Origin: an uncultured Lachnospiraceae bacterium | GTDB taxonomy: Bacteria > Bacillota > Clostridia > Lachnospirales > Lachnospiraceae | Length of the DNA stretch: 38,731 bases | NCBI GenBank assembly: GCA_910583615.1 | Contig: CAJTXP010000040.1 | Location: 1 to 38,731, forward strand | Reading direction: 5' to 3' | Part shown: positions 22,251 through 30,050 of the stretch, piece by piece | Layout: each line of letters starts with the position of its first letter | Position numbering within the stretch: position 1 is the stretch's first letter | Position numbers and translations under genes: made by a program | The notes under the pieces: model-generated | The model's input: only the letters and a program-made list of their open reading frames with translations | The model's database searches: none | What the model was told of the DNA's origin: nothing

Positions 22251-23063
22251 ATGAACTGGATGGAAGAATTATTTGGAGTAAAGAAACCGATCATTGCCAT
22301 GTGCCACCTTCAGCCGCTGCCGGGCGATCCGCATTACGATCAGGAGCGCGGAATGGAGCATGTGGTGGAATGCGCCAGAAAGGATCTGCACGCCCTGCAG
22401 GACGGCGGCGTGGACGGCGTTATGTTTTCCAATGAATTCAGCCTGCCTTATCTGACGAAAGTAGAACCGATCACCATCGCCGCCATGGGCTATGTCATCG
22501 GCTCCCTCCGTCAGGAAATCACCGTGCCCTACGGCGTCAACTGCCTGTGGGATCCCATCGCCTCTCTGGATCTGTGCGTCTCCGTAGGCGGAAAATTTAT
22601 CCGTGAGATCATCAGCGGCGTCTACGCGTCGGATTTCGGCCTGTGGAACACCAACGTGGGCGAGACCGTCCGCCATCAGATGGCCATCGGCGGAAAAGAC
22701 ATCCGGCTTCTCTACAACATCGTTCCGGAAGCTGCCAGATATCTTGCCGACCGTCCCATCGAGGAGATCGCCCGCTCCACGGAATTCAACAACCAGCCGG
22801 ATGCCATCTGCGTATCCGGGCTCACGGCCGGAAGCGAGACCGACACCCAGGTCCTCTCCCGCGTGAAAGCTTCCGTCAGGCATACGCCGATCCTGTGCAA
22901 CACCGGCTGCAACAAGGACAACGTGGTCCGGCAGCTGACCCATTCCGACGGCGCCGTATGCGCCACCACCTTCAAGTACGACGGCGTCTTTGAAAACGCG
23001 GTGGATGTCGCCCGCGTGAAGGAATTCATGGATATCGTAAAGGAATTCAGAAAAACACTGTAG
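22251..23063 (+). CDS. BtpA/SgcQ family protein
   Basis: The 270-residue protein belongs to the BtpA/SgcQ family: 'IIAMCHLQPLPGDP' near the N-terminus, 'DGVMFSNEFSLPY', 'VNCLWDPIASLDL' and 'ICVSGLTAGSETD'. It is a predicted TIM barrel whose biochemical role is not established. BtpA was named for photosystem I stability, while SgcQ lies in an E. coli sugar gene cluster, as here. It faces away from the pentose operon across a curved A/T-rich control region and is followed by a strong hairpin. It probably acts on a phosphorylated sugar or nucleoside-like intermediate; this is inference. Confidence 0.85.
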   Translation: MNWMEELFGVKKPIIAMCHLQPLPGDPHYDQERGMEHVVECARKDLHALQDGGVDGVMFSNEFSLPYLTKVEPITIAAMGYVIGSLRQEITVPYGVNCLWDPIASLDLCVSVGGKFIREIISGVYASDFGLWNTNVGETVRHQMAIGGKDIRLLYNIVPEAARYLADRPIEEIARSTEFNNQPDAICVSGLTAGSETDTQVLSRVKASVRHTPILCNTGCNKDNVVRQLTHSDGAVCATTFKYDGVFENAVDVARVKEFMDIVKEFRKTL

Positions 23064-23087
23064 ACGCTCCATCGTCCGCAGACAAAT

Positions 23088-23134
23088 ACCGCCGGGAGGG
23101 AGAACGTACAGCAGGCGTCCTCCCTCCCGGCGGT
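23088..23134 (+). terminator. Strong hairpin after the BtpA-family gene
   Basis: A perfect 14-base GC-rich stem (23088-23101 with 23121-23134) has a 19-base loop. No T-run follows, so it is a weak terminator by sequence, or an mRNA-stabilising or processing hairpin. Confidence 0.5.
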
Positions 23135-23190
23135 TGCAGCTTATGTGTTACAAAAACACTCAAAAGAAATCACAATTCACTCATTTCCTA

Positions 23191-23220
23191 TTGCCATCAC
23201 GTTCCCACATACGATATAAT
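23191..23220 (+). promoter_or_regulatory. Promoter of the xylulokinase-like gene
   Basis: TTGCCA (23191-23196), 18 bases and TATAAT (23215-23220) stand about 43 bases before the gene. The stretch ACATACGAT just at the -10 is repeated upstream of the BtpA-family gene (near 22211), hinting at shared control. Confidence 0.6.
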
Positions 23221-23262
23221 GAAAAAAAGGCAACAGGATAGAGGACCATATCGAGGAGTATA

Positions 23263-24765
23263 ATGCTCATGAGACCTTCTTATTTTATGGGGATCGACAA
23301 TGGTGGTTCTACTACAAAATGTGTCATTTTCGATCAGAACGGAACAACGATTACCACCGCATCAACAAGGATTCGAATGAACCGGCCGGGCAGCGGCTGT
23401 ACCGAGCGTGACGGCGAAGAAGTCTGGAACGCCAACTGCCAGGTCATACAGGCTGCGTTACAGCAGTCTTCTCTGCATGCCCGGGAGATCCGGGCCGTCT
23501 CCATGTGCGGATACGGAGGCGGAATGATCCTTCTGGGCGCGCAGGGAGACCCCGTCTGCCCCTTTATCGTCTCCACGGATTCCCGCGCCGACGGGCTTCT
23601 GACGGAATTCCGGAAAAACGGCACCGACGACGCGGTCTACGCCCATACCCTGCAGCGCCTCTGGGCGGGACAGCCGGGCATGCTGCTTCCCTGGTTTCAG
23701 CGAAACCGGCCCGATCTCCTGAAAAACGCCGCCCATGTGATGATGATCAAGGATTTTATCCGGTACCGGCTGACCGGTATCATCGGAACCGAGCGGACCG
23801 ACGCGTCCAACACGAACCTGTTCAGTCTCCGGACCGGAGTCTTTGAACCGGAAATCTTCCGGATTCTGGGCATCGAAGAGCTGTACCCGCTTGTTCCGGA
23901 CCGGATCTTCTCTCCCTTCCAGACCGCCGGCCATATTACGGAGGAGGCCGCCGCGCAGACCGGGCTGTACACGGGCACGCCTGTGGCGGCCGGCCTGTAC
24001 GACGTGGCCGCCTGCACCCTTGCCAGCGGGATTCTGGGTAACGACGCCCTGTCCCTGATCGTCGGGACCTGGGGCATCAGCGGCCATCTGACCCCGGATC
24101 TGAAGGAGTGCGAAGGAAAAAGCAACAACATGTTCTCCTTCCTGGACGGCTGGTATTTCAGCGAGGAATCCAGCCCCACATCCGCCGGAAATCTGGACTG
24201 GTTCCTGGAGCAGGCCTACGGCAGACGCATCCCGGACGGGGAGAACGTCTACGAATACTGCAACCGTGTGGTCGGCCGCATGGATCCCGAAGAAAGCGAT
24301 CTCATCTTTCTTCCGTATCTGTATGGTTCCAACACTCCGGTTCCGGCAAAAGCATGTTTTTTTCAGATGGCAGGACACCATACGGCAGACCATATGTTAA
24401 TGGCAGTCTATGAGGGCATCCTGTTCTCGCTCCTGCAGCATATCCGCGCGCTGTACGGAACGCGCCTGCCGGAGGCCGCCCGCTTCTCCGGCGGCGCTTC
24501 CAGATCTCCGGTCTGGTGCCAGATGGCGGCGGACGTCCTGGGCATCCCCATCGAGGTCATGGACTGTACGGAACTGGGCGCCATGGGCTCCGCCATCTGC
24601 GCCGGGATCGCCTGCGGGACGTGGAAGGACCCCGAAGACGCGGTCCGGCACATGTGCCATGTGGCCGGAACTTATGTCCCGGACCCGGAACGCACCGGAA
24701 TCTACCGGAAGAAATATGAGCAGTATCAGCGGGCTGTCCGCTGTCTTGACGCCTTTTATTCCTGA
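23263..24765 (+). CDS. FGGY carbohydrate kinase, L-xylulokinase-like (LyxK)
   Basis: This 500-residue FGGY kinase resembles E. coli LyxK in block order: 'MGIDNGGSTTKCVIFD', 'LWAGQPGMLLPWFQ', 'MMIKDFIRYRLTG', 'LYDVAACTLASGI', 'EESSPTSAGNLDWF', 'FLPYLYGSN' and 'FSGGASRSPVWCQMAADVLG'. LyxK phosphorylates L-xylulose to L-xylulose 5-phosphate, the substrate of the UlaE-like epimerase across the control region. Two in-frame ATGs (23263 and 23269) follow GAGGAG; the second has the better spacing. The DeoR gene follows 70 bases later. Confidence 0.85.
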   Translation: MLMRPSYFMGIDNGGSTTKCVIFDQNGTTITTASTRIRMNRPGSGCTERDGEEVWNANCQVIQAALQQSSLHAREIRAVSMCGYGGGMILLGAQGDPVCPFIVSTDSRADGLLTEFRKNGTDDAVYAHTLQRLWAGQPGMLLPWFQRNRPDLLKNAAHVMMIKDFIRYRLTGIIGTERTDASNTNLFSLRTGVFEPEIFRILGIEELYPLVPDRIFSPFQTAGHITEEAAAQTGLYTGTPVAAGLYDVAACTLASGILGNDALSLIVGTWGISGHLTPDLKECEGKSNNMFSFLDGWYFSEESSPTSAGNLDWFLEQAYGRRIPDGENVYEYCNRVVGRMDPEESDLIFLPYLYGSNTPVPAKACFFQMAGHHTADHMLMAVYEGILFSLLQHIRALYGTRLPEAARFSGGASRSPVWCQMAADVLGIPIEVMDCTELGAMGSAICAGIACGTWKDPEDAVRHMCHVAGTYVPDPERTGIYRKKYEQYQRAVRCLDAFYS

Positions 24766-24835
24766 TATTTTACAAAGCGGGCTTTTTTCGGGAACACAAT
24801 CAGAATTATGAAAAACAGGAGCTTGTGAATACGCT

Positions 24836-25600
24836 ATGTTACGTGCAGAACGTCAGAACCAGATCATCGATATTGTTAACCAGAAAGGAATCGTCACCAT
24901 CGAAGACCTGATGGAACAGGTTCATATCTCCAAGGCCACAGCCCGGCGGGACATCAACAGCCTGGCCGAGGAAAAACGGATCGTCAAAATACGGGGCGGC
25001 GCTCAGTCCATCATCGCTTCTGCCCCATATGAACCTTCTCTTCTGGTCAGATCCCAGGTCAACGCCGATGAGAAAAAAAGGATCGCAGAAGAAGCTCTGC
25101 GGTACATCGGCCCGGAGGACCGGATCATCCTGGATTCCGGAACGACGGTGCTGGAGGTGGCAAAGCTTCTGAACGCCTTCTCCAGCCTGACCATCGTCAC
25201 CAACGACATCCACATCGCCGGGGAAGTCAACACGAACACCGCCAACCATCTGATCTTCATCGGCGGAATCATCCGGAAAGGCTTCTGCTCTTCCTACGGC
25301 TTCTATGCGGAATCCATGCTGAAAAGCCTGTCCGTGGACAAGATCTTTCTGTCCGTGGACGCCATCGACCCGGATCTGGGAATCATGAGCTACACCATGG
25401 ACGATGTCAATCTCAAGAGCATCGGCATGGACAACGCAAAAGAGGTATTCCTGCTCTGCGATCATTCCAAATTCTGTGCCCAGGCGCTCTTTTCCGTAGG
25501 AATGATGGAGAAAATCACCACCATTATCTCCGGCAGGGAACTGGACGCATCCATCGTGGAAAAACTCCGGAACAACGGGAAATCCATCATTCTGGTATAA
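24836..25600 (+). CDS. DeoR/GlpR-family transcriptional regulator
   Basis: The 254-residue protein has the DeoR N-terminal HTH (about residues 1-55, with 'TIEDLMEQVHISKATARRDI'). A ribose-5-phosphate-isomerase-like effector domain follows, with 'ILDSGTTVLEVAK', 'TNDIHIAGEV' and 'CDHSKF'. DeoR proteins of sugar loci usually sense a sugar phosphate and repress. The natural targets are the divergent control region at 22080-22250 and the promoter at 23191. The ribosome site (AGGAG) is rather far from the ATG. The gene ends two bases from the convergent HAD gene. Confidence 0.9.
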   Translation: MLRAERQNQIIDIVNQKGIVTIEDLMEQVHISKATARRDINSLAEEKRIVKIRGGAQSIIASAPYEPSLLVRSQVNADEKKRIAEEALRYIGPEDRIILDSGTTVLEVAKLLNAFSSLTIVTNDIHIAGEVNTNTANHLIFIGGIIRKGFCSSYGFYAESMLKSLSVDKIFLSVDAIDPDLGIMSYTMDDVNLKSIGMDNAKEVFLLCDHSKFCAQALFSVGMMEKITTIISGRELDASIVEKLRNNGKSIILV

Positions 25601-25602
25601 TC

Positions 25603-26250
25603 TTACATATGTAAGAGCAGTTCCTTCAGGTCGGCGGTCCGCTTCAGAAACCAGTCCGCCTGCGACTGGTCAAAGGAAAACCGGTCGTCTTTGACCGCCG
25701 CCACCTGAAGGCCTGCGGCCTTCGCCGCACATATTCCATAAGTGGAATCCTCCACCGCCATGCAGTCCTCCGCCGGCAGTCCCAGCACCGACAGGGCATA
25801 CAGGTAGATTTCCGGATTCGGCTTGCTCTCTTTGAACATCTTTCCGCTGATGATATGGGAAAAATATCCATGGAGCTCCAGGGCGTCCAGCATCTGCCGG
25901 ATCGCCTCTTCCGAGGAGGAGGAGGCCAGCGCCAGGACATACCCCTCTGCTTTCATCCATTCCAGAAGCGGCCGGACGCCCGGACAGGCAGCATCCCGGT
26001 ATGGAAAACGAAAATCCGCATACCGCTCTTTATAGATCCTGCGCATCCTGTCCGGGCTGATCTCTTCTTTCCACATCTGCGCCACCGTCCCCCAAAGCCT
26101 GCCGCCGCTGGCTCCCGCCAGTATACGCATCTTCTCTTCGTCAATCACGCAGCCATTTTCCGTAAGAAGATCCCGGAACAGCTGAAGGTATACCGGCTCG
26201 CTGTCGATCAGCACCCCGTCCATATCAAATATCACCGCTTTTTTCTTCAT
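25603..26250 (-). CDS. HAD-family phosphatase / beta-phosphoglucomutase-like
   Basis: The 215-residue protein is a HAD hydrolase with motif I DMDGVLIDSE (nucleophile Asp9, acid/base Asp11). It has a four-helix cap (about residues 20-85), motif II 'LALASSSSEEAIR', a lysine in 'FKESKPNPEIY', and motif IV 'AVEDSTYGI'. This is the layout of sugar-phosphate phosphatases and beta-phosphoglucomutases. It could remove phosphate from dead-end pentose phosphates of this locus. It is convergent with the DeoR gene and may have its own promoter. Confidence 0.88.
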   Translation of the reverse strand: MKKKAVIFDMDGVLIDSEPVYLQLFRDLLTENGCVIDEEKMRILAGASGGRLWGTVAQMWKEEISPDRMRRIYKERYADFRFPYRDAACPGVRPLLEWMKAEGYVLALASSSSEEAIRQMLDALELHGYFSHIISGKMFKESKPNPEIYLYALSVLGLPAEDCMAVEDSTYGICAAKAAGLQVAAVKDDRFSFDQSQADWFLKRTADLKELLLHM

Positions 26251-26324
26251 ACACGGCCCTCCGTCCTGTCTTTCTTACCTGCATTGTATAATCTGCCGTT
26301 TGATTTGTCAATATTATGATTTTT

Positions 26325-27029
26325 TCAGATTTTTTTTGACGCGTTCGCCGCGTCCGGTTTCGACTGCCTGCCCTCTGCCGTTCTGCGGAGGGCAGATACA
26401 TCCTGAATCAGATAACCCTGTTTTGTTTTTTTCAGGTATCCCCGCTTTACAAACTCCGCAAGCACGTAGAGCAGGTGGCGATAAGTCACTCCCAGAAATT
26501 CTGCGGCTTCGGTATGCTTTTCTCTGTACATTTGATGATACGAGGTCAAAAGAATAAAATCCGCCAGACGTACCTCCAGGGGATAGGACTGATTTTTTGA
26601 ATAATTGCAGGTGTTGCTGATGGCTTTCCGGCTCAGGAACAGACAGAGAAAACGCAGAAATTTTGTGTCATTCCATATTTTTTCCCTGCATTGGGCTGTG
26701 TGAATCTCATAACACGTACAGGGCGTAATGGCGGTGACGCCGTTCGCCTCTTCCTGAGCGCCGAACAATTCCATCTCGCCGATAAAACAGGGCGCATCAA
26801 GAAAATTGATCAGGGAAATCCGCCCGTTTTCGTGAGAAAGATACAGTTTTGCCCGCCCCTTGATCAGATAATACAGCGAACCGGGCTTTTCGCCCTCGCG
26901 CAGAATGTGTTCCATGCTGTCGAATTTTACGACCGACGTATAAGGGCGTATATCAAATCCGAAACAGTCGGACAGCGGAAACCGGCCGGCATACTCCTCT
27001 GATAATTGTTCCTTACGAATCACTCTCAT
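26325..27029 (-). CDS. Crp/Fnr-family regulator (YeiL-like)
   Basis: The 234-residue protein has an N-terminal cyclic-nucleotide-binding-type beta roll (about 30-115, 'GSLYYLIKGRAKLYLSHENG'). A dimerisation helix and a C-terminal winged helix (about 165-215, 'AAEFLGVTYRHLLYVLAEFV') follow. The pattern is closest to YeiL. It carries scattered cysteines but no clear iron-sulfur cluster motif. It is divergent from the methyltransferase gene. The ligand is unknown. Confidence 0.85.
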   Translation of the reverse strand: MRVIRKEQLSEEYAGRFPLSDCFGFDIRPYTSVVKFDSMEHILREGEKPGSLYYLIKGRAKLYLSHENGRISLINFLDAPCFIGEMELFGAQEEANGVTAITPCTCYEIHTAQCREKIWNDTKFLRFLCLFLSRKAISNTCNYSKNQSYPLEVRLADFILLTSYHQMYREKHTEAAEFLGVTYRHLLYVLAEFVKRGYLKKTKQGYLIQDVSALRRTAEGRQSKPDAANASKKI

Positions 27030-27169
27030 AACCCCCGTTCCTTTCCCTGCATCTTCCAGCCAGGCTTTCCATCATTTTTTAACCAATCAATCTTTCCATC
27101 CATATGAGATTTCTCATAACAGGTTATCACGGATTTTTGTATTATTCAAGAAAAGGAGGACAGATCAGC

Positions 27170-27799
27170 ATGAAACAGGAAGAATACTGGAACAGTGTAT
27201 CAGGCAAAAAGGAATTTACCACGCCGTTTCAGGCGGAGGAATTTTCAAAATATGTAAGCAGGGACCAGATGATCCTCGACGTGGGCTGCGGGTACGGAAG
27301 AACGCTTAACGAACTTTATCACCATGGCTACCGCAATCTGATCGGCGTTGATTTCTCAAACGGCATGATTCAACGGGGCCGGCAGCAGTATCCCCGTCTC
27401 GATTTACGCGTGATAAAGGAGGCGGAAACCGGCCTTCCGGATGACAGCGTGGATGCGGTGATTCTCTTTGCGGTTTTAACCTGTATCCGGACCAATGAGG
27501 AACAGGCGGCGCTGCTGGCGGAGATCCGGCGGGTCCTGCGGCCCCACGGGATTTTGTACGTAAATGATTTTCTTCTGAATACCGATGAACGCAATCTTCT
27601 AAGATATGAAAAATACAAAGAAACCTGCGGTGTCTACGGCGTATTTGAACTGCCGGAGGGCGCGGTATGCCGGCACCATGAAGAAGCGTGGATCAAAGAG
27701 CTTCTGAAAGATTTTACGGAACAGGAATACAGGCATCTGACCTTTACGACCATGAATGGAAATCAGTCAAAGGGCTTTTATTTTATAGGGAAGCTGTAA
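27170..27799 (+). CDS. Class I SAM-dependent methyltransferase
   Basis: The 209-residue protein has the Rossmann-fold methyltransferase motifs: 'MILDVGCGYGRTLNEL' (SAM-binding glycine loop), 'GVDFSNGMI' (acidic residue for the ribose) and 'DSVDAVILFAVLTCI'. The C-terminal half gives no substrate clue. I start at 27170, preceded by AGGAGG, rather than at the upstream ATG, which lacks one. It is divergent from the YeiL-like regulator, which may control it. Confidence 0.85.
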   Translation: MKQEEYWNSVSGKKEFTTPFQAEEFSKYVSRDQMILDVGCGYGRTLNELYHHGYRNLIGVDFSNGMIQRGRQQYPRLDLRVIKEAETGLPDDSVDAVILFAVLTCIRTNEEQAALLAEIRRVLRPHGILYVNDFLLNTDERNLLRYEKYKETCGVYGVFELPEGAVCRHHEEAWIKELLKDFTEQEYRHLTFTTMNGNQSKGFYFIGKL

Positions 27800-27858
27800 A
27801 GACCTGCCTCTTTTTTGTTTTTGCGGAACTTTTTATCTAAAAAATATTCAAGCAGTGA

Positions 27859-27907
27859 TTGACAGTGCCATTATACAACTGTATAATGGCGTTATACGGT
27901 TGTATAA
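27859..27907 (+). promoter_or_regulatory. Perfect consensus promoter with two BlaI-type operator dyads
   Basis: TTGACA (27859-27864), 17 bases and TATAAT (27882-27887) form an exact consensus promoter. Dyad 1, CCATTATAC-N4-GTATAATGG (27868-27889), covers the spacer and -10. Dyad 2, TTATAC-N4-GTATAA (27892-27907), covers the start region. Their centres are 21 bases apart, two helical turns, fitting cooperative binding by the BlaI-family product encoded next. Confidence 0.8.
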
Positions 27908-27925
27908 GAGAGGAGGAATCATTCC

Positions 27926-28315
27926 ATGACCAGGCCCATAAAAAATTTAGGAGAAGCCGAACTGGAAATTATGCAGGTAATATGGAAAGCCAAACGACCT
28001 GTTACTTCCAACTATATTTTAAAAGAGCTGCAGGGGCGGAGAAAATGGCAGCTGTCCACTTTAATGACCTCATTATCACGGTTATCCGATAAAGGATTTG
28101 TCCGTTGCGACCGTTCAACGGGCAGCAATCTTTATACCCCCGTTATTTCAGAAAATGATTATAAAACAAAAGAAAGCAAACATTTTCTGGAAAAGATATA
28201 TAACAATTCCATCAAGAACATGGTTGCAACATTGTACAATAATGAGGTGCTTCAAGCTTCCGATCTGGAGGAACTGAGAAAATATTTAAATGAGTTTGAG
28301 GACAGCGCGCAATGA
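27926..28315 (+). CDS. BlaI/MecI-family repressor
   Basis: The 129-residue protein has the BlaI/MecI winged helix (about residues 5-75, from 'LGEAELEIMQVIW' through 'LSTLMTSLSRLSDKGFV') and a C-terminal dimerisation region of helices. In the usual system the membrane sensor-protease BlaR1 triggers cleavage of the repressor. Here the downstream sensor gene is cut to 41 codons, so the repressor is probably uninduced or tuned otherwise. AGGAGG precedes the ATG. It overlaps the BlaR1 remnant by four bases. Confidence 0.9.
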   Translation: MTRPIKNLGEAELEIMQVIWKAKRPVTSNYILKELQGRRKWQLSTLMTSLSRLSDKGFVRCDRSTGSNLYTPVISENDYKTKESKHFLEKIYNNSIKNMVATLYNNEVLQASDLEELRKYLNEFEDSAQ

Positions 28316-28437
28316 AGCATTTCTTTCTGTTATTTTTTGAAATTTCCATATCCACAAGTCCGATGATACTTATCTTACTCATTCTTTCTCCGTTTTTAAA
28401 CAGGAGATATGCTTCAAAATGGACGTATTCTGATTAG
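28312..28437 (+). pseudogene. BlaR1/M56 peptidase remnant (N-terminal 41 codons)
   Basis: The frame starts in an ATGA overlap with the blaI stop, as is normal for blaR1. It encodes one membrane helix, then 'LNRRYASKWTYS', the usual loop before helix 2, and runs into a stop. The zinc-protease and sensor domains are absent, and the downstream sequence is unrelated, so a deletion or replacement took place here. Confidence 0.7.
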
Positions 28438-28490
28438 AGGGCTGAAAAATACAGGCGGCCACAAAATCAACCCTTATGGAAAAAACAGAC

Positions 28491-28528
28491 TCAAAACCAT
28501 TTTACGCTGTGCGGTAAAATGATTTTGA
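28491..28528. promoter_or_regulatory. 15-bp inverted repeat before the SPL-like gene
   Basis: Arms 28491-28505 and 28514-28528 are complementary except one base, with an 8-base loop. It ends 15 bases before the next start codon. It might be an operator, a terminator remnant or a trace of the recombination that removed blaR1. Confidence 0.45.
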
Positions 28529-28543
28529 AGCGGGGAGAGCGTT

Positions 28544-29434
28544 ATGCACTTTGTAAATGCGAAAAGTATCTTATCAGCCAAAAACGGAATGAATTTATAT
28601 CGCGGCTGTTCTCATGGCTGTATATACTGTGACTCACGAAGTACGTGTTACCACATGGAACATGATTTTGAGGACATTGAAATCAAGGCAAATGCCATCG
28701 AACTGTTAGAGCATGCCCTGAAACGGAAACGGGCAAAATGTATGCTGGGTACAGGCTCCATGACAGACCCGTATATCCCGCTTGAAAGTAAAATCGGGAA
28801 TGTCCGCAAAGCACTGGCTTTAGCAGATCAATATGGTTTTGGCTTCACTTTGATAACCAAATCCGACCGGGTACTGCGGGATTTGGATTTATTGAAATCC
28901 ATCAATGACAAAACAAAATGTGTCGTGCAAATGACATTGACCACCTGTGACGAAAATCTGTGCAGAAAAATTGAGCCGAACGTAAGTACCACCAAAGAAC
29001 GGGTTGAAGCCCTGAAAAAGCTGAATGAAGCGGGGATTCCAACGGTGGTCTGGCTTTGTCCCGTTCTTCCGTTCATCAATGATACAGAAGAAAACATCCG
29101 GGGAATTTTAAAATACTGCACGGAAGCAAAGGTCTATGGGGTTATCTGCTTTGGAATGGGCATGACACTTCGCGAGGGAAACAGAGAATATTTTTACAGC
29201 CGATTAGACCGGTTGTTTCCGCACATGAAAGAAAAATATATGCGTATTTATGGTACGCAGTATCAAATCAGCAGCCCCAAAAACAACGAACTAATGAAAC
29301 TGTTTCATCAAATATGCGAGGACAATGGCATCGTACATGATAACTCAAAACTCTTTGAGTACCTGTCCCGCTTTGAAGAAAAGAACAGCCCTGTCCAATT
29401 GAGTCTGTTTGATTATGAGCCTTTCTCCCTATGA
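28544..29434 (+). CDS. SPL-family radical SAM protein
   Basis: The 296-residue protein has an N-terminal radical SAM motif CSHGCIYC (Cys22, Cys26, Cys29), preceded by 'NLYRGCSHG' as in spore photoproduct lyase-like proteins. 'LGTGSMTDPYIPLE' and 'TLITKSDRVLRDLDL' follow. Its C-terminus ends in 'QLSLFDYEPF', the common SLFD tail of this family. True SplB also needs other features I cannot confirm, so substrate is unknown. The last codons lie inside a 41-base segment repeated at 32541-32581. Confidence 0.85.
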   Translation: MHFVNAKSILSAKNGMNLYRGCSHGCIYCDSRSTCYHMEHDFEDIEIKANAIELLEHALKRKRAKCMLGTGSMTDPYIPLESKIGNVRKALALADQYGFGFTLITKSDRVLRDLDLLKSINDKTKCVVQMTLTTCDENLCRKIEPNVSTTKERVEALKKLNEAGIPTVVWLCPVLPFINDTEENIRGILKYCTEAKVYGVICFGMGMTLREGNREYFYSRLDRLFPHMKEKYMRIYGTQYQISSPKNNELMKLFHQICEDNGIVHDNSKLFEYLSRFEEKNSPVQLSLFDYEPFSL

Positions 29435-29456
29435 TTCCGCAGCCTTATTGGCGCAG
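29416..29456. repeat. Direct repeat, left copy (matches 32541-32581)
   Basis: Thirty-six of 41 bases match 32541-32581 in the same orientation. On the minus strand it includes the codons for a carboxymuconolactone decarboxylase-like C-terminus (Asn-Lys-Ala-Ala-Glu-Ser-stop), here without the gene. It is a scar of duplication or insertion around the 3.1 kb radical-SAM/DUF4405 segment. Confidence 0.7.
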
Positions 29457-29570
29457 TATTCGTGCGTATGCTGAAAAATGAGATACAGCAGATGGGATAA
29501 GACGATAACAGCAGGATGCCGGGAATCAGAAATACACGGCGCAATGCGCCTGCCCGATATCCTGCTTTAT

Positions 29571-29900
29571 TCACACGCCGAGGTTTTCCTCTCCCCACTG
29601 TTTCATGTGTTCAAATACGGGAATAAAGCTTTTTCCCAGGTCGGTGAGATTATATTCCACATGGGGAGGCACTTCTTTGTAATCATGACGGGTAATGAAG
29701 CCGTCCGCTTCCAGTTCCCGAAGCTGCTTTGTCAGGCTTGATTCCGTAATGTCGCCGATCTGCCTGCGAAGCTCCCCAAAACGGTGTATGTCCCTGAAGG
29801 CGATGTAATAGATGATTTCAATTTTCCATTTACCGCCCAGAATTTTCTGTATGGCAGAAACGGTCTTGCAGCGTTCAACCGCCAGTGTACTCTTTTTCAT
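29571..29900 (-). CDS. HxlR-family transcriptional regulator
   Basis: The 109-residue winged-helix protein carries HxlR marks: 'ILGGKWKIEIIYYIA', 'RFGELRRQIGDITESSLTKQ' and 'VPPHVEYNLTDLG'. Members often sense reactive electrophiles or redox state through an N-terminal cysteine, and Cys11 in 'VERCKT' is in a suitable place. The start at 29900 follows AAGGAGT. It is divergent from the two tandem radical SAM genes, and its likely operators lie between them. Confidence 0.9.
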   Translation of the reverse strand: MKKSTLAVERCKTVSAIQKILGGKWKIEIIYYIAFRDIHRFGELRRQIGDITESSLTKQLRELEADGFITRHDYKEVPPHVEYNLTDLGKSFIPVFEHMKQWGEENLGV

Positions 29901-29952
29901 CTCTGTCCACTCCTTTCTGAAACAGTATAACATGCTTTTCTCAAAAATCAAT

Positions 29953-30019
29953 GTACCTCTTTAATATAGGTACTACAAAAAAGTACAGTACTTGTAAAAT
30001 CATTGTACAGGAATATAAT
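29953..30019 (+). promoter_or_regulatory. Promoter and GTAC operators of the tandem radical SAM genes
   Basis: TTGTAA (29992-29997) and TATAAT (30014-30019) are 16 bases apart. GTAC occurs at 29953, 29970, 29983, 29988 and 30005. The pairs 29953/29970 and 29988/30005 each delimit a 21-base near-palindrome, one of them over the promoter. These are natural sites for the HxlR protein. Confidence 0.6.
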
Positions 30020-30050
30020 CGGTATAAAACACAGAAAAGGAGAGATATTT

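Noticed and set aside
22269..24393. Long open frames on the minus strand (267 and 311 codons)
   Set aside because: They lie opposite the BtpA-family and xylulokinase-like genes and have no start signals or domains.
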